A stretch of 64,000 nucleotides of DNA from Abelmoschus esculentus. Lineage: Eukaryota > Streptophyta > Magnoliopsida > Malvales > Malvaceae. Both the position numbers and the translations under genes were made by a program. Of the stretch, positions 32,059 through 43,526 are shown one piece after another. The notes under the pieces were generated by a model. That model worked only from the letters and a program-made list of their open reading frames with translations. It was not told the origin of the DNA and searched no databases. Position 1 is the stretch's first letter. Each line of letters starts with the position of its first letter. Location of the stretch: NCBI GenBank assembly GCA_035048815.1, contig JAUCBN010000035.1:11358501-11422500 (forward strand). The letters are read 5' to 3'.

Positions 32059-32218
32059 CAACCATTATCGAGGTAGCGTACCCCCTGATCAAAAGTAAAC
32101 AAGAAAGAGACCACCTAACGAGGAGACAACAACTAAGTAATCAGCTTCTCCACTATTCAAAAAGGGGAAGATTGTTACTCCTGGAGATGCATTTAATTGT
32201 ACACCTCTACTAACCTAA
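32059..32218 (+). pseudogene. gag-pol: End of gag-PR ORF (copy C)
   Basis: The last codons read GKIVTPGDAFNCTPLLT and TAA (32216-32218), aligning with GDAFTCTAPVT of copy B. Upstream similarity is weak and stops are frequent. Confidence 0.5.
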
Positions 32219-32607
32219 TTCCATTTAATCTTCATATTTTATTTTTATGTTTTAGGAATTAGATTTAACTTTCAGCAAATTAGTTTTCAGAATTTTTAAT
32301 TTTCAAAACTATTATTTATTTAGGTCCAAAAAAGAAGGATAAAAGATGGTAACCAACCCAAAAATCATCGGCCCTACCTTTACGGCAGCAAAATTTGGGG
32401 CAAAATTTATGCTGCCCAAATTCGAATTTTCCCATTTATATCGCTTCCAGTGGATGCTAGTTGTGGTTGTGTCGCGTGCACGCCAGAAGGCATCAATCAT
32501 TCCTAGTCCCTTTAAAAGCTAAGACAACCGGTGACATTCTTCACTCCTTCGTAATTCTTAGCTTAAAATTGTTTTCCTCTTTCATCTCCTTCTTCTCCAC
32601 AAATACG
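32219..32607 (+). promoter_or_regulatory. Spacer before the second ORF (copy C)
   Basis: It holds a T-rich stretch and a weak TTTATATCGC box near 32435. It is equivalent to 1724-2218 in copy A. No ORF is supported. Confidence 0.3.
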
Positions 32608-34116
32608 ATGTTAAAGAAAAGAAAGAACCAGTCGAATTTAGCAACCCAACCTACAGAGTTCAAACGATTTGCCACCATCAATGTTCAGTGAAATTATAAC
32701 TGCAACTTCAAGAGTAGAACAGTTTGGGAGAAGCAAGGTTTCTATTACATAGAGGCAGATGATCTAGGCATCGAAACCTTCATTCTATCAAAAATCATGT
32801 TCCAAAGATGGAAAAAGTTCGCGAAACAACCAACACCTATGAACATTGATTGGGTACCTGAATTCTATGCACACCAACCACTACCTAACAACCCATATAT
32901 TTATGAAAACGGATGAGCCATTCTAATCGCCGATGTTACTATAAATGCATCTTCGGCCTCCACATACAAACAGATGAACATGCAGACTTTGTTGCTGCCC
33001 TCACAACTGTCGATTATGAATTAATGAAGGTAGAGTTGTGCTACTTATGAGCCGAATAGAATACCAAAAAACACCGCAGTTCAATTAGCCACCATGATCT
33101 GAGATCGGAGGCCAAGCTTTGGAACACATTTATTAAGAAAATTTGTTGCCGATTTCGCATAACCAGATAGTTGATCGGCCGCGACTTACACTCATCTATT
33201 CCATCACACATAATTGTCACATCGATGTTGGCAAAATAATCAACGAACAAATCTTTGAGTGTGCAGAAAAGGTAAAAGATATGATATATTTTTCCTGTTT
33301 AATTACATCCCTCAGAAATTTGGAACAGGTACCAAGATTACCCTCTGACACCTTCACACCATCGAGGAAGGGATGGACAAGGGAAATTTATATGATAAGA
33401 ATGCAAGTGGATGATGTTGCCCCCTAAGCATTCACAGCACCCACAACCGACGCCGGATCTACCGAGACAGTCGAACTAGAACCAACCCAGATGGAGATAT
33501 CATGTTTGTGCTACGACGGATAGAACGAAGGCAACTGACCTTCATGACGTATGTCCAGGATTTCAACAATGCGATCATCATAACAATCAAATAAAAATTC
33601 CTAGACTGCTCGACTACATTTCCAACATTCTCAGCCAACCTCTCCACGCTACCTCCTCTTGCAAAAGCACAATCAGCAACCGCCTCCGCCACCTTGAAAA
33701 CCTCTCATGCCGCCACCACTATTGCAGATGAAACTGAACCTATCTTAGCCAACTCAGTGACCAAATTCCTACGCATGGACTCTACCAACAGAGGGGCCAC
33801 ACCAAAATATTCAAATATTTTAACTTGGAGTCATAGCTCTAAGGACCTAGAAGGACCACTAAAAGCTGCCGAGGAATTCTTAGCTGCGGCACAACAAGGA
33901 CAGAAGTGAAAGGCAACATCTACCTCTCAAATAAACATCAATGTCAAGGAAGAACCAATGTTGGATCCCACTCTCATCCGATTCCAACCACCATGCTCTT
34001 CTAAGAGACCTATAACCAGCCCACCAAAGGTAGTAGCACAATAGCCGCCCAAGACCTGTCGAAAGCTTCACATTGACAATGATTCCAAGGAATCCTTCGG
34101 ATCCTCTATATTTTAA
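32608..34116 (+). pseudogene. Degenerate second ORF (copy C)
   Basis: ATG 32608 (MLKKRKNQSNLATQPTEFKR) to TAA 34114-34116 (HIDNDSKESFGSSIF) spans about 1.5 kb, the same size as in copy A. Matching blocks include FQRWKKFAKQPTPMNIDWV, VPEFYAHQPL (copy A VREFYAHGP) and, about 33240-33330, NEQIFECAEKVKDMIYFSCL (copy A HEIHECGKKEPGPLYFPCL). Stops include TGA at 32689-32691, and several frameshifts are needed. The start follows a Lys/Arg-rich N-terminus, so nuclear localisation is possible but unproven. The protein has no enzyme motif I can recognise. Confidence 0.55.
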
Positions 34117-34527
34117 GGGCGGTAGTCATTTCTAAATTTTTCTTTTATTTTAAAATGTTTCTGCTTTTATATTTTAAAATGTTTCAGCTTGTATTGATCC
34201 TATTTCGTAATATGTAATTATCTGCTATGTATGGAAAAAATTTGGACTATCTAATTAATGTCTTAATCTTTGTCTTTTTCATTAATTTCAATTTGATGCA
34301 AAAAAAATTTTAAGTCTATCGAATTTTATTGAGTCTGTCTCGCAGCAATATATTCTTCAGTCGTCGCCGTAGTTTGCCCCTTCACCAGACTTGAAATCAG
34401 AAAGGTATCTTAGGATTATTACTTAGGATTAGAATATGAGCCTACAATCATATAAACACTGCTAGTGTTAGTTGATTTTAAAAGTTCTTCCCTTTGAAAA
34501 GCAATAAGGACTTAGGCTTAGATTTTA

Positions 34528-34717
34528 ACTAGAGGTGCATATCACCGGCTCTAGTCTAGTCCATAGAGGTTCCTATCACCGGCTCTAGGACTTAGTCTTT
34601 TTCCCACTTACTAGAGGTGCCCGAAATTGGCTAGTCTTTTTCTCACTTACTAGAGGTGCCCAAAATTGGCTCTACTAAGAGTAGCTAAAAACTTAAGGTG
34701 CCCGAAACTGGCTCAAG
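34528..34717 (+). repeat. Array of five hairpin units (copy C)
   Basis: Units: 34528-34555 (ACTAGAG/CTCTAGT), 34561-34589 (TAGAGG, partly paired), 34609-34634 (right arm has lost two bases), 34648-34675 (ACTAGAG/CTCTACT) and 34692-34717 (CTTAAG/CTCAAG). Confidence 0.7.
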
Positions 34718-34989
34718 CAATATAAGTATAGAGCAATTTGTATTTATATACAAATTAGGGAGAAGGAAAAGAATTAAAGAAAAATCTAAGTCGAAAGTCT
34801 TGATCTAGAAAAAGGATTAGAACTTAGAAAATCATCTTTGACACAGCTACGCACACACCCACTAAGACTCATAGTTTAATCCCGAGGAATTCCTAGAACA
34901 TAGAAGAGGCTGAGTCAAGAAAGGTATCCTGCCGTAGTATGCAAGACGGTATATTATTCTAAAATTCCTTACTTAAACTTATCGTTTGC

Positions 34990-35029
34990 ATTGCTTGAGG
35001 ACAAGCAATAGTTTAAGTTTGGGGGTATT
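34990..35029 (+). other. AGGA hairpin and PPT of copy C
   Basis: Stem ATTGCTTG/CAAGCAAT with AGGA loop (34990-35009), then GTTTAAGTTTGGGGGTAT before TGATAAG at 35030. Confidence 0.75.
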
Positions 35030-36420
35030 TGATAAGTTCATAATAATCTTACTTTTTATATCATTTTCCACTCAATTATTGCTAATAAAGGACAGAATTA
35101 AGAACAATAATGGATAATTCTGAATATTTTCCATATCCCAGCATCTCAACACCAATTTCATGAATTTATCTATTATTTGACTTAAAACAGATGCATTTGA
35201 TGATTTTCTTTCTTAGACAGAAAACTACCTCACAAGAAATGCCAAAGAGAATAACGGATGTAGGAAACAAAATTTAAATTACAAAAAAGCACCCACCATG
35301 GAAGTACTTGGAGGCTACAACAGCAGATTAAAGATGATAATTGGTGCATAATAGATAGAGAAAAATATGCCGATTTAGACGGATACAATACAAGAAAAAA
35401 TAGAAGCAGAAAAATAAAGTCGAGCCATAGTCGAAGTTAACACGGAAATAAATAAGTTATTTTAGAAAATAGAATAAAGTGTTATAGTTTAATAAGGAGT
35501 TGTATTCTTTTCCTTTTAGAACTCTTTCTTTTTATGAAAGACTTTAATCTAGTCTTTGCCAATATAAGCCATCACATGAATGAGGGTATAAAGGGAATTT
35601 CCCTTAAACCCTAGGGTTTTCACCCCCTATTTTATAAGGAGTAGTGACCTAATAAAGGAGCAACCTTTAACAAAAAAATGAGAGACCATTGGAGTTGTTT
35701 TTGAGACAAAGGGGAGCAAAAAGCGGTGGAGAAAGCTTCCACCTTTCTTTCCAAACCATCATCCGAGGTTTCAGTGTGCTTTGTCGATAGGCTAGATGTC
35801 ACTACTGAGACCTAGAGGAGATGTCATGGAAATTTAGACTTTCAGGTTCCTTTGACTCGAGAGAGCGGAAACATATTAGAAACCTTTTTCAAGTAAATAA
35901 ACGACATAGTATATAGATGTTCGTAGGAGTGAGGTTAAACAATCCATAAGAACCCCAAGCAGTCATTCCCAGGAGAGCTCATCAATCGAGGATTAATACA
36001 TCATACAGCTTACTCGTGCTTTTGCATTTTGCTTTTGCCTTGGTATTTATAAAGTGTTTCCTCTATTTACTTGTTTATTTGCAATCGCACTACCATACTC
36101 TTCACACACTGCTTCCATACATCGATCGTGCCATCAACATTCATTCCATTTTCCTTGACGCATTTTAGTTGCTTGCATTCTGAAATTGTCATAACATTTT
36201 ACCATTATACCGCCACCGTACATCTACACCATCTTTCACAATATTTTCATTTGTTCATATCATTGTCTTTATTTTTCTTTTAGTTAGTGACACCTATTTG
36301 CCTTAATAAAATTGAATTACATTTTATCCTGATCCTTGTGGGAATGATACTCACTCACCATTTATTACTTGTCTAACTGTGTATACTTGCACTTATTTTC
36401 ACATAATTTGTAGTAGCACA
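35030..36420 (+). repeat. 3' LTR of copy C
   Basis: It begins TGATAAGTTCATAA and has a TATA-like AATATAAG at 35561-35568. The end near 36420 (TAGTAGCACA) follows CTTGCACTTATTTTCAC, equivalent to the last bases of copy A's LTR. This LTR is more diverged and lacks most of the GCCGCGGC motifs. Confidence 0.65.
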
Positions 36421-37560
36421 GTGCGGACACCACAGAGCATCCTTAATTGCCTCTTCATTATCCCTAACATAGAGTACTATTGATGGTCACGTCTTAATAA
36501 TACCTTCCAGCGTGAATCAAGGACTAACAACAACTGATTATATGTTTTCTTTTAGTCGCTGAAATCCTGGTCGGATTAGCCAATGTCCAAGAGAAAAAAC
36601 CATATTCTCCCATGTTGTGAGGTCAACTATCCCTATTCTAGATAAATGGGTTTTTCCTCGCAAACTTATCTTTTAAGCTCGTACGTAAGGAAGAGTATGA
36701 ACCAAGGGAGAATAAACTATGTATTTTGAAATTGCATGAATAAGAACTAAATAAATTATAAACTTTCTTTCACAACTACACCACAAACTAACATAAGCCC
36801 AAAGGGATGATAAAGGAAGTTTAGAGTTTTCTATGAATTCTTGATTTCGAGATGCTTTTCTCTCTACATAGGCTATGGTATTTATAGGCTTGGCCTAGGG
36901 AAAATCTTTCCAAAGTAAGAAATCAACTTGGAATAAAATACAATTTAGATACATAAATAAAATATCTTTATTTTATTTCCTAGTTTATTCCTATAAAGAT
37001 TCTTTTCCCACGTGACTTTGACCTTGACTTTTAATGTGTTTCCCAGATTCGATTTCTATGTCGTTTATCTTAAAATATTCATCTTGTTTTTTTCTTCAGA
37101 TCACCTATCATTTCAACATTTATTTTCTAGGTGTTGTCTCGTCATTTGTTGCCGTGACAGGTTGCTATCATAATGGTTGTTGTACCTTTTCTCGACTTGG
37201 AACTGCGTTAGTACAGTTCTCTTGGATTGGTTCAATCTGCCCATTCCTCAATGTAGCATATCTCTACAGTATCTGGTGAAAAATCTTGACTACAGTTACC
37301 AACTTGCCATCGAGGCAACCTCCACCGTGGCATTGTGCTTCTGAGGTAACCTTTCGTTGTGATATTTTACCTGTCAGGGCGTAAAAACAACAACATTAAC
37401 TTTTCTTTCAAATATTGCATAAATTATATATTTAAGTACATTAGGGTTGGACTATAGAGAATATGCAAAAAAGACTCATATTGTCACTCAATTGACTCGA
37501 AAACTAATAATAATTATAGCCAAAAGGGCATATAAAATACTACTTTTGAGAACTTATAAA
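36421..37560 (-). repeat. Athila-like LTR fragment
   Basis: Antisense landmarks match 9390-10160: CATTATCCCTAACATAGAG, AGTCGCTGAAATCC, TTTATAGGCTTGGCCTAGGG, CCACGTGACTTTGACC, and GCCGTGACAGG/CATCGAGGCAACC motifs near 37150-37320. It is truncated on the left against copy C's LTR. The right edge is approximate. Confidence 0.6.
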
Positions 37561-37868
37561 TACTTAAGCATAATAAATATTTTCCCATTTAAATACAAGG
37601 AAAAATATGAGTAGTATTTCTCAAAGTAATGAAATATCAATGATTCAGAAAAGCTCTTGAGAGTTTATCTTTTATAGATAATCGATTTGATATGATATGG
37701 TATATTAAATATTTTTCATTCCCTGAAGTAAATGGTACAAAGCAAGTATTTTTCATTCCCCGAAGTGAATGAAATAAAGCGCATATTAAAAGGTGTATAA
37801 TTATGCATATTTTCCCATTTTAAATTCAAGAGAATAATATGAGTATTATATCTAGAAGTACTAATATC
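37561..37868. other. Unclassified AT-rich segment
   Basis: About 300 bp. A short direct repeat, TATTTTTCATTCCC, occurs twice (near 37710 and 37748). No gene was seen. Confidence 0.4.
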
Positions 37869-38368
37869 ACAAAATTACGCATGCAGTCCTCGCGTTTTAC
37901 TATCTTTCTAGTTTTGGCTTTCCAATGTTGTTTTGCATTCGATTTGGTCACTATTTTTGCTATATTGGTCACATAAGTTCTATTTTCTTTAATTTTAACT
38001 CCTAATTTCATTATTTTTGACCTTGCAAATTTTTTTGCAGATCGCTCACTACCGTTGTTTATTTTTTATTATTGTTATTATTTTAATTTTCATATTATTA
38101 TTTTTTAGTTTTCTAATGTTTTATTTTGCAGATACATTTTAAAAAATATTTGGGGATCACACTTCTAAACTAAGTCGAAATTATGTTTTTGTTCATATGA
38201 AATATTTTGTAACCGATAGGTGCCAATTTTGGACGTTGTGAGGGTACTCATCCTTCCCCACGCGTAACAGACTTCCTGATCCAACTCTGCCTCGAAGACT
38301 CAATTTTGGTGTTCGAATCGTACCGTAAAAAAGATTGGTGACGACTCCCCGGACTAATTCCGATGATT
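37869..38368 (+). repeat. Tat/Ogre-like LTR 3' end with PBS
   Basis: It is co-linear with 49205-49700: TTACGCATGCAGTCCTCGCG, TTCGATTTGGTCACTATTTT, CCGATAGGTGCCAATTTTGG, then TTGGTGACGACTCCCCGG near 38334. Tat-lineage elements carry a tRNA-Arg-type PBS with GCGACTCC. Only ~500 bp of the LTR survive here. Confidence 0.55.
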
Positions 38369-38737
38369 ACATTGAACTTTTAAAGATTATAAAATTGTTA
38401 TTAAATTTCTCGATATATTATAAAATGGTCATTTAGCTTTTATCAAATTAGCATAAAATAAAAGTTTAGTGACTGAAAAATTATTTTACCATAATTTAGT
38501 GACCTATTGTACAAATTATCTAACATTTTATAATAAAATTTGGTTAATTTAAAATCCAACCAAAATAATTTTGGTTTGATTTTGAGTAATTCGGCTCGGT
38601 AAATTGTTAAAATTTTATAAATTTTGATTAATTCGATTCGATCACCGACCAAATTAACTAAATGAACAACCCTACTAACAATTGCACCAAATTAGAAAGT
38701 TATTACGCCATCGACAAAATTAATATTTATATTAAAT
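38369..38737. other. Unclassified AT-rich segment
   Basis: No ORF of interest. Short motifs such as AATTCGATTCGATCACCGAC and GAACAACCCTACTA resemble the end of 49700-49920, which follows the other Tat-like LTR end. Confidence 0.35.
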
Positions 38738-40290
38738 TGTAGTTGAAATTAATTATATATTTGAGCATATATAAAATATAATATAAATAATAAAACATTC
38801 TAAGGATTATTGTGAATAAAGTAAAGAACAATAATAAAATAGATTAACAAAGATGAGATACAAAAAGAGAGAAACTTGTATTATATTCTTAAAATAGGTT
38901 TGTACAATACTTTATCCAAAATTCTATATTTATAGGCATAAGATGAAAATACTATTTTCAATGAGAATTAAATTCTAATAATAAAGTACATTAAAGTATT
39001 ATTTAATATATATGAATATCCACCATAAATAAATATATTCATAACACCCCCCTTAAATATTCATCAAGATAACGTGCCTCCTTAAAATCTTACTAAGATA
39101 AAAAAATCCCATGGGAAAAAATGCTTAGTGAAGAAAAAATAGCACACACATCTTTCATAGGCATAACATGTTACCTCATTAAAAACCTTTCCAAGAAGAC
39201 CCATTGGAACAAAACCTTGATTAAGGGAAAAAGAGTGCAACGCGTAATTACTCCCCCTCATGAAAGTATCACATAAGATCTTTGAATCTTCATAATTTAA
39301 TATTGAATATAATCTTCAAATGTTGAAGTAGATTATGCACTAGTGGATAAATCTTATAAATTATTACTTGAAATGATTCATCAAATACTATTTTTCTGAA
39401 GATCATGAGGGACGAAATATTAAATAAATATGTTTCGTTTTATCATATTTAATGTATCCACCTTCAAATATAAAATTTGTGTTATCTCTACAAAAGATAG
39501 CTTGTGTCTTATCTTGTGAAAGCAATTCACATATCTTCTAGATATGTTTAGCCAAATATATATTTCAGCTTTGCCTCAAGCATATTAATTTTTTAAAGGT
39601 AATGGTCTCGTAGAACTTAAATAATATTTTTGTACCAGTTAAGATACAATACTTCCAGATCAATTAATGTATATATGATGCTTTTAGACCAAGAATATCA
39701 TCACCCTTTTATTAAGGCAAAATGAATCTTTGTTTACATTAAGAGACCTAACAACCATAAGGGTGATCAATGAATATGTGTTATGCATGTAAAGTCTTTT
39801 TAAAAATTTTTTTATGTATATCGATTGATGCAAAAGAGTTCCATTATTAAGGAGATCTCTCTATCAGTCTTAATTATATTCACATCATTGGCATACACAA
39901 CAATAACAAATTCAGAGCTAAACCTCTTAAAAAAATGCTCGGGAAAATTAAGCAATTCATATTACATTCTACTAATAAATATTCAATGAGACAATTATAC
40001 TAAATACACCTAAATTATTTCAAGCCATAAAATATATATTCAATATGATTTAATAATATTCTTGAGAACTTAAATTAACTGCTTTTTTCAATTTAAATTT
40101 TTTAGGAAGTTTCATGTAAATATTACAATCAAGAGCCTCATACAAATAGGATGTAACAACATCCATTATATGAAAACTGAGTAATTTTATTTATTGTGAA
40201 ACTGATAAAAATCTAAAGTAGTTGCATCCACCACCGAGGAATATATTTTCCTCATAATCTATTTCATATCTTTATGAGAATACTTTTAGG
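38738..40290 (-). mobile_element. Copia-3: degenerate Ty1/copia 3' half
   Basis: The 3' LTR is about 38738-39046 (minus strand TGTTATGAATATATTTATTT...ACTACA, TATA-like TATAAATATAG near 38930). It is preceded by a GGGGGG polypurine tract (plus 39047-39054). RNase H remnants appear on the minus strand at about 39390-39560 (GGYIKYDKTKHI, PHDLQK) and a decayed RT catalytic motif near 39884-39912 (VIVVYANDV for YVDD). It probably belongs to a Tork-like lineage. Stops and frameshifts are everywhere. Confidence 0.65.
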
Positions 40291-40801
40291 ACTTGTTGGA
40301 TTATAGGAATTTTTTTAATGAACTTAGGTGATAAAGACATAGATTTTTGGAAATGTGACTAGAGGTGCCTATCACCGGCTCTAGGAATCACTCTTCTTCA
40401 TACTAGAGGTGCCCAAAATTGGCTCTATCTAGTATGCTAAAAAGACTATCAAAAGAAAGAAGGAAATATTGATGAGAAAACCCAATCCTTGAGGTGCCCG
40501 AAATTAGCTCAAGAAATTATTGTTTCAAGAAGAGAACAATAAATCCAAGTCTACTTGTCTTGAACTTAAAGTTTGTCTAAGAAAGCCTTTAATCAAATTT
40601 GTCCACAAACACACACACACTCACAAAATCTTATAGCTTGATTCCGGGTAAATCCTTGGGTAACCGAAAAGTTAAGGCTTAAGAATAGACATAGTTATGA
40701 TGGGGAGAATAGATGAAAACGTAAGACCAAGAGAGAGTAAGGTTTGGCAAATTGATGGTCTGCATTGCTTGAGGACAAGCAATAGTTTGAGTTTGGGGGT
40801 G
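40291..40801 (+). other. 3' untranslated region of Athila-related copy D
   Basis: Hairpin units: 40359-40384 (CTAGAG/CTCTAG), about 40403-40428 (CTAGAG/CTCTATCTAG) and 40488-40513 (CTTGAG/CTCAAG). The PPT hairpin ATTGCTTG-AGGA-CAAGCAAT is at 40764-40783, then GTTTGAGTTTGGGGGTG. Confidence 0.7.
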
Positions 40802-41975
40802 TGATAAGTGCTCAATTAACTATCACTTTTTACACCTTTCATGGACAATAATCACTTAATCTACACTTACTTGAACTAATGCATGTGTTTAATGTGAGAT
40901 ATTTAGGTACTTTACTTTTATAACATATAAAGATGATATTTATAAAAAAGACAAGCTTTACTGCACTTTTATGCATTTGCAGGAATATCTATTTCCGCGG
41001 CAATAATTGAGGCTGAGGAAGAACTTGAGGCCGCGACAGTAGAAGGAAAAGTATTGATATTGTAGGCGAGCTGAAGAGAAAAATGAGGTGGACGTTTCTG
41101 GATACGCAACACAAGGATCGGATCAGGGAAGTGCGTAGAAAGCCCAAGTCAAAGGTCACGCGGGAAAAGAATCCTAGTGAGAATAAACTTGGAAATAAAA
41201 AAAAATATTTTTATTTATGTACTTGACTTGTGTTTTAATCTAAGTTGTATTCCTACTTAGGAAAGGTTTTCCTTAGGCCAAGCCTATATAAACCATAGCC
41301 GCCCAAGAAAGATCATACTACATACTAGAGACTAGAGAGCCGGATTAGAGAGTTTTCTTTGTTCTAATTTCTTTTAGACTTAGGTGAAAGTTGAAGAGTA
41401 TTAGTGAGAAGAGATTGAACTTTGTTTCTTGTTTCAATGTAATAAAATATCAAGGTTTGCTTATTCTTTGCCATTCTTTGTTCTTGCATTCAAGCTCGGG
41501 AGAGAAGTTTGTGAGAAATCTATCTATCTAATATCAGGAGAGTTAGATTCACGAAAGGAATAAGTACGATATTTTTCTATTCAGAAAATACTAACTCGGC
41601 CTAGGGATAGGTTTGAGTTTCAGCGACTAAAAAAGTATGGGATTGGTTGGTGATTATAATTGATTCACGTCGGGAAACATAATCAAGGATTAGTCATCAA
41701 TAGTACTTCGACTTAGGGATAAGCGGAGTCATCAAAGGATACTTTGCTGAATCTTGGTAAAGCTCATCCATGAGCAAGGGATTGTCGCGGCGGATCACAC
41801 TTATCGCTGTCGAGGTAGTAAAACTGCAGTGCTGCCGAGGCAGTGATATGTGATTGTATTGGACAAAAACAAGTCAATTGAATCCACTATACAATACAAC
41901 TGGATCCTGGATACTTTCTTAATCTATTTATATTTCTTTAATTAGTTTTCTTTAAGTTATTTAGTTTACTTCAAC
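40802..41975 (+). repeat. 3' LTR of copy D, truncated at its end
   Basis: It begins TGATAAGTGCTCAATTAAC and has a TATA box at 41285-41292. It has the same body as copy G's LTR, including GTGCTGCCGAGGCAGTG near 41833. The right edge, near 41975, is approximate and lacks the CA end. Confidence 0.7.
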
Positions 41976-42482
41976 CCAATTCCTAAAAGTACAGGGATAG
42001 AGCAATCTTGTTTTAGAAAAGACATTTGTTAAGAAAAACTTCAAAGAAAATAATCACTCCGCAAACAGAAAGGGTTAGATATTTTGCCCGATGAATGTGG
42101 CAGGACCATCAGAGCTCCAATAAACAATCAAACCAATTGATCGAGTCAATCTTAAAATAAAATCATCATCACATGCATTTTGCACTTCATGCTAGGATCA
42201 TGCATGCATGCATCAAACATATTAGGATTAGAATCATATGGTGCGTGTTAACCCTAACATTTTGAAACTATTTACGTAAATGCTACAGATCTTGTCCCTT
42301 CAGCAAGAAATGAAACATATGATCATAGCAACATCATCAAGGCACTTCGACAGAGTAGTGCAACTCTATCCTCAGATTACGAACCTTCATCAGGGAGTGT
42401 AGGTAAGAATCCTCATCATTTGTATTTACTCTCCTTAGGCATTAGATATGTCATTTGGTGAAAAAGTAAAACCAGAGTAATA
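41976..42482. other. Unclassified segment before the tandem array
   Basis: About 500 bp with no supported gene. The last ~60 bp, with AAAACCAGAGTAAT, resemble the end of the 199-bp units. Confidence 0.4.
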
Positions 42483-43230
42483 AGGACTATTCGAATATCC
42501 ATTAAAATCCATTTTCAAGAATGGTTGAAGGAAATCAATTCCTTTAGAGAAATTCAATCTCAAGACTGATACTAACTGATTATACCCAGGAGAATGGTAA
42601 AACTAGCTTGGGGTAAACGACCATCGATAAAGGCGAGTTAAATCCGTTGATCCTTGAGTATTTGGGAAAAATGTATTCAAGAGGACTATTCGAATGTCCA
42701 TTAAAGTCTATTTTCACGAATGATCGAAGGAAATCAATTCCTTTAGAGAAATCCAATCTCAGGATTGGTACCAACTGATTGTACCCAGGGAATGATACAA
42801 CTAGCCTGAGGCAAATAGCCACCGGTATAGGTAAGTCAAATTCGTTGATCCCTTTGTGTTTAGGAAAAATGCATTAAGAAGGACTATTCGAATATCCATT
42901 AAAATCCATTTTCATGAATGGTCGAAGTAAATCAATTCCTCTGAAGAAATCAAATATCAGGATTTGTATCAACTGATTGTACCAAAGGGAATGGTACAAC
43001 TAGCTCGAGGCAAACGCTCACCGATAAAGGTTAGTCAAATCCATTGAACCCTATGCATTTGGTAAAATGCATTGAAGAAGGACTATTCGAATGTCTATTA
43101 AAATCCATTTTCACGAAGGGTCAAATGAAATCAAATCCTTTGAAGAAATCCAGTCTCACGATTAATATCAAACGATTGTACTCAAGGAAATAGTATAATT
43201 AAACCAGAGTAAACGTCTACTAGTAAGGAT
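42483..43230. repeat. Tandem array, 199-bp unit, four copies
   Basis: AGGACTATTCGAAT recurs at 42483, 42682, 42880 and 43079 (spacing 199, 198, 199). Units also share TCAATTCCTTTAGAGAAAT, ACTGATTGTACCC and the ACAACTAGC block. Confidence 0.85.
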
Positions 43231-43526
43231 CGTGCTTCTCCGTCTGTTTAGTAGCTTGATCAAACATCAAAACTTGTCACCAAATCACGTTTCTTCGTTA
43301 GTGTAACAATTAGATCAAACACCAAATCTTATTGTCAAATCATGCTTCTTCATTAGTGTATCAACATCTGGACTCTGTCAAATCGTGCATTTTCATCAAT
43401 ATAGCAACAGAAAAACTCTGTCAGATCGTTCTCCTTCATCAATGTAGCAACAACAAAACTCATTGGCAGTGTTGTAGATGGGTCAAATGGATCGTGCTTC
43501 TTTGTTAGTGTTACATCTAAATTGAG
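43231..43526. repeat. Start of the second tandem array (left of the solo LTR)
   Basis: Sub-repeats of about 60-80 bp contain CGTGCTTCT, TTAGTGT and TAGATCAAACA. The array continues at 47019. Confidence 0.65.
43522..43526. other. Target site duplication TTGAG, left copy
   Basis: TTGAG directly precedes TGTAACATCC. The partner is at 47019-47023. Confidence 0.85.

Larger units (their letters stand above)
34117..35029 (+). other. 3' untranslated region of copy C
   Basis: About 910 bp without a gene. The hairpin array is at 34528-34717 and the PPT hairpin at 34990-35009. CTTAGGCTTAGATTTTA near 34511 is shared with copy G. Confidence 0.65.
32059..36420 (+). mobile_element. Athila-related copy C, 3' two-thirds
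   Basis: In order: end of gag-PR, spacer, second ORF, 3' untranslated region with five hairpin units, PPT and a 1391-bp LTR. No RT/RH/INT lies between the gag-PR stop and the second ORF, as in copies A and B. The 5' part is missing beyond the LTR at 30498-32058. Confidence 0.7.
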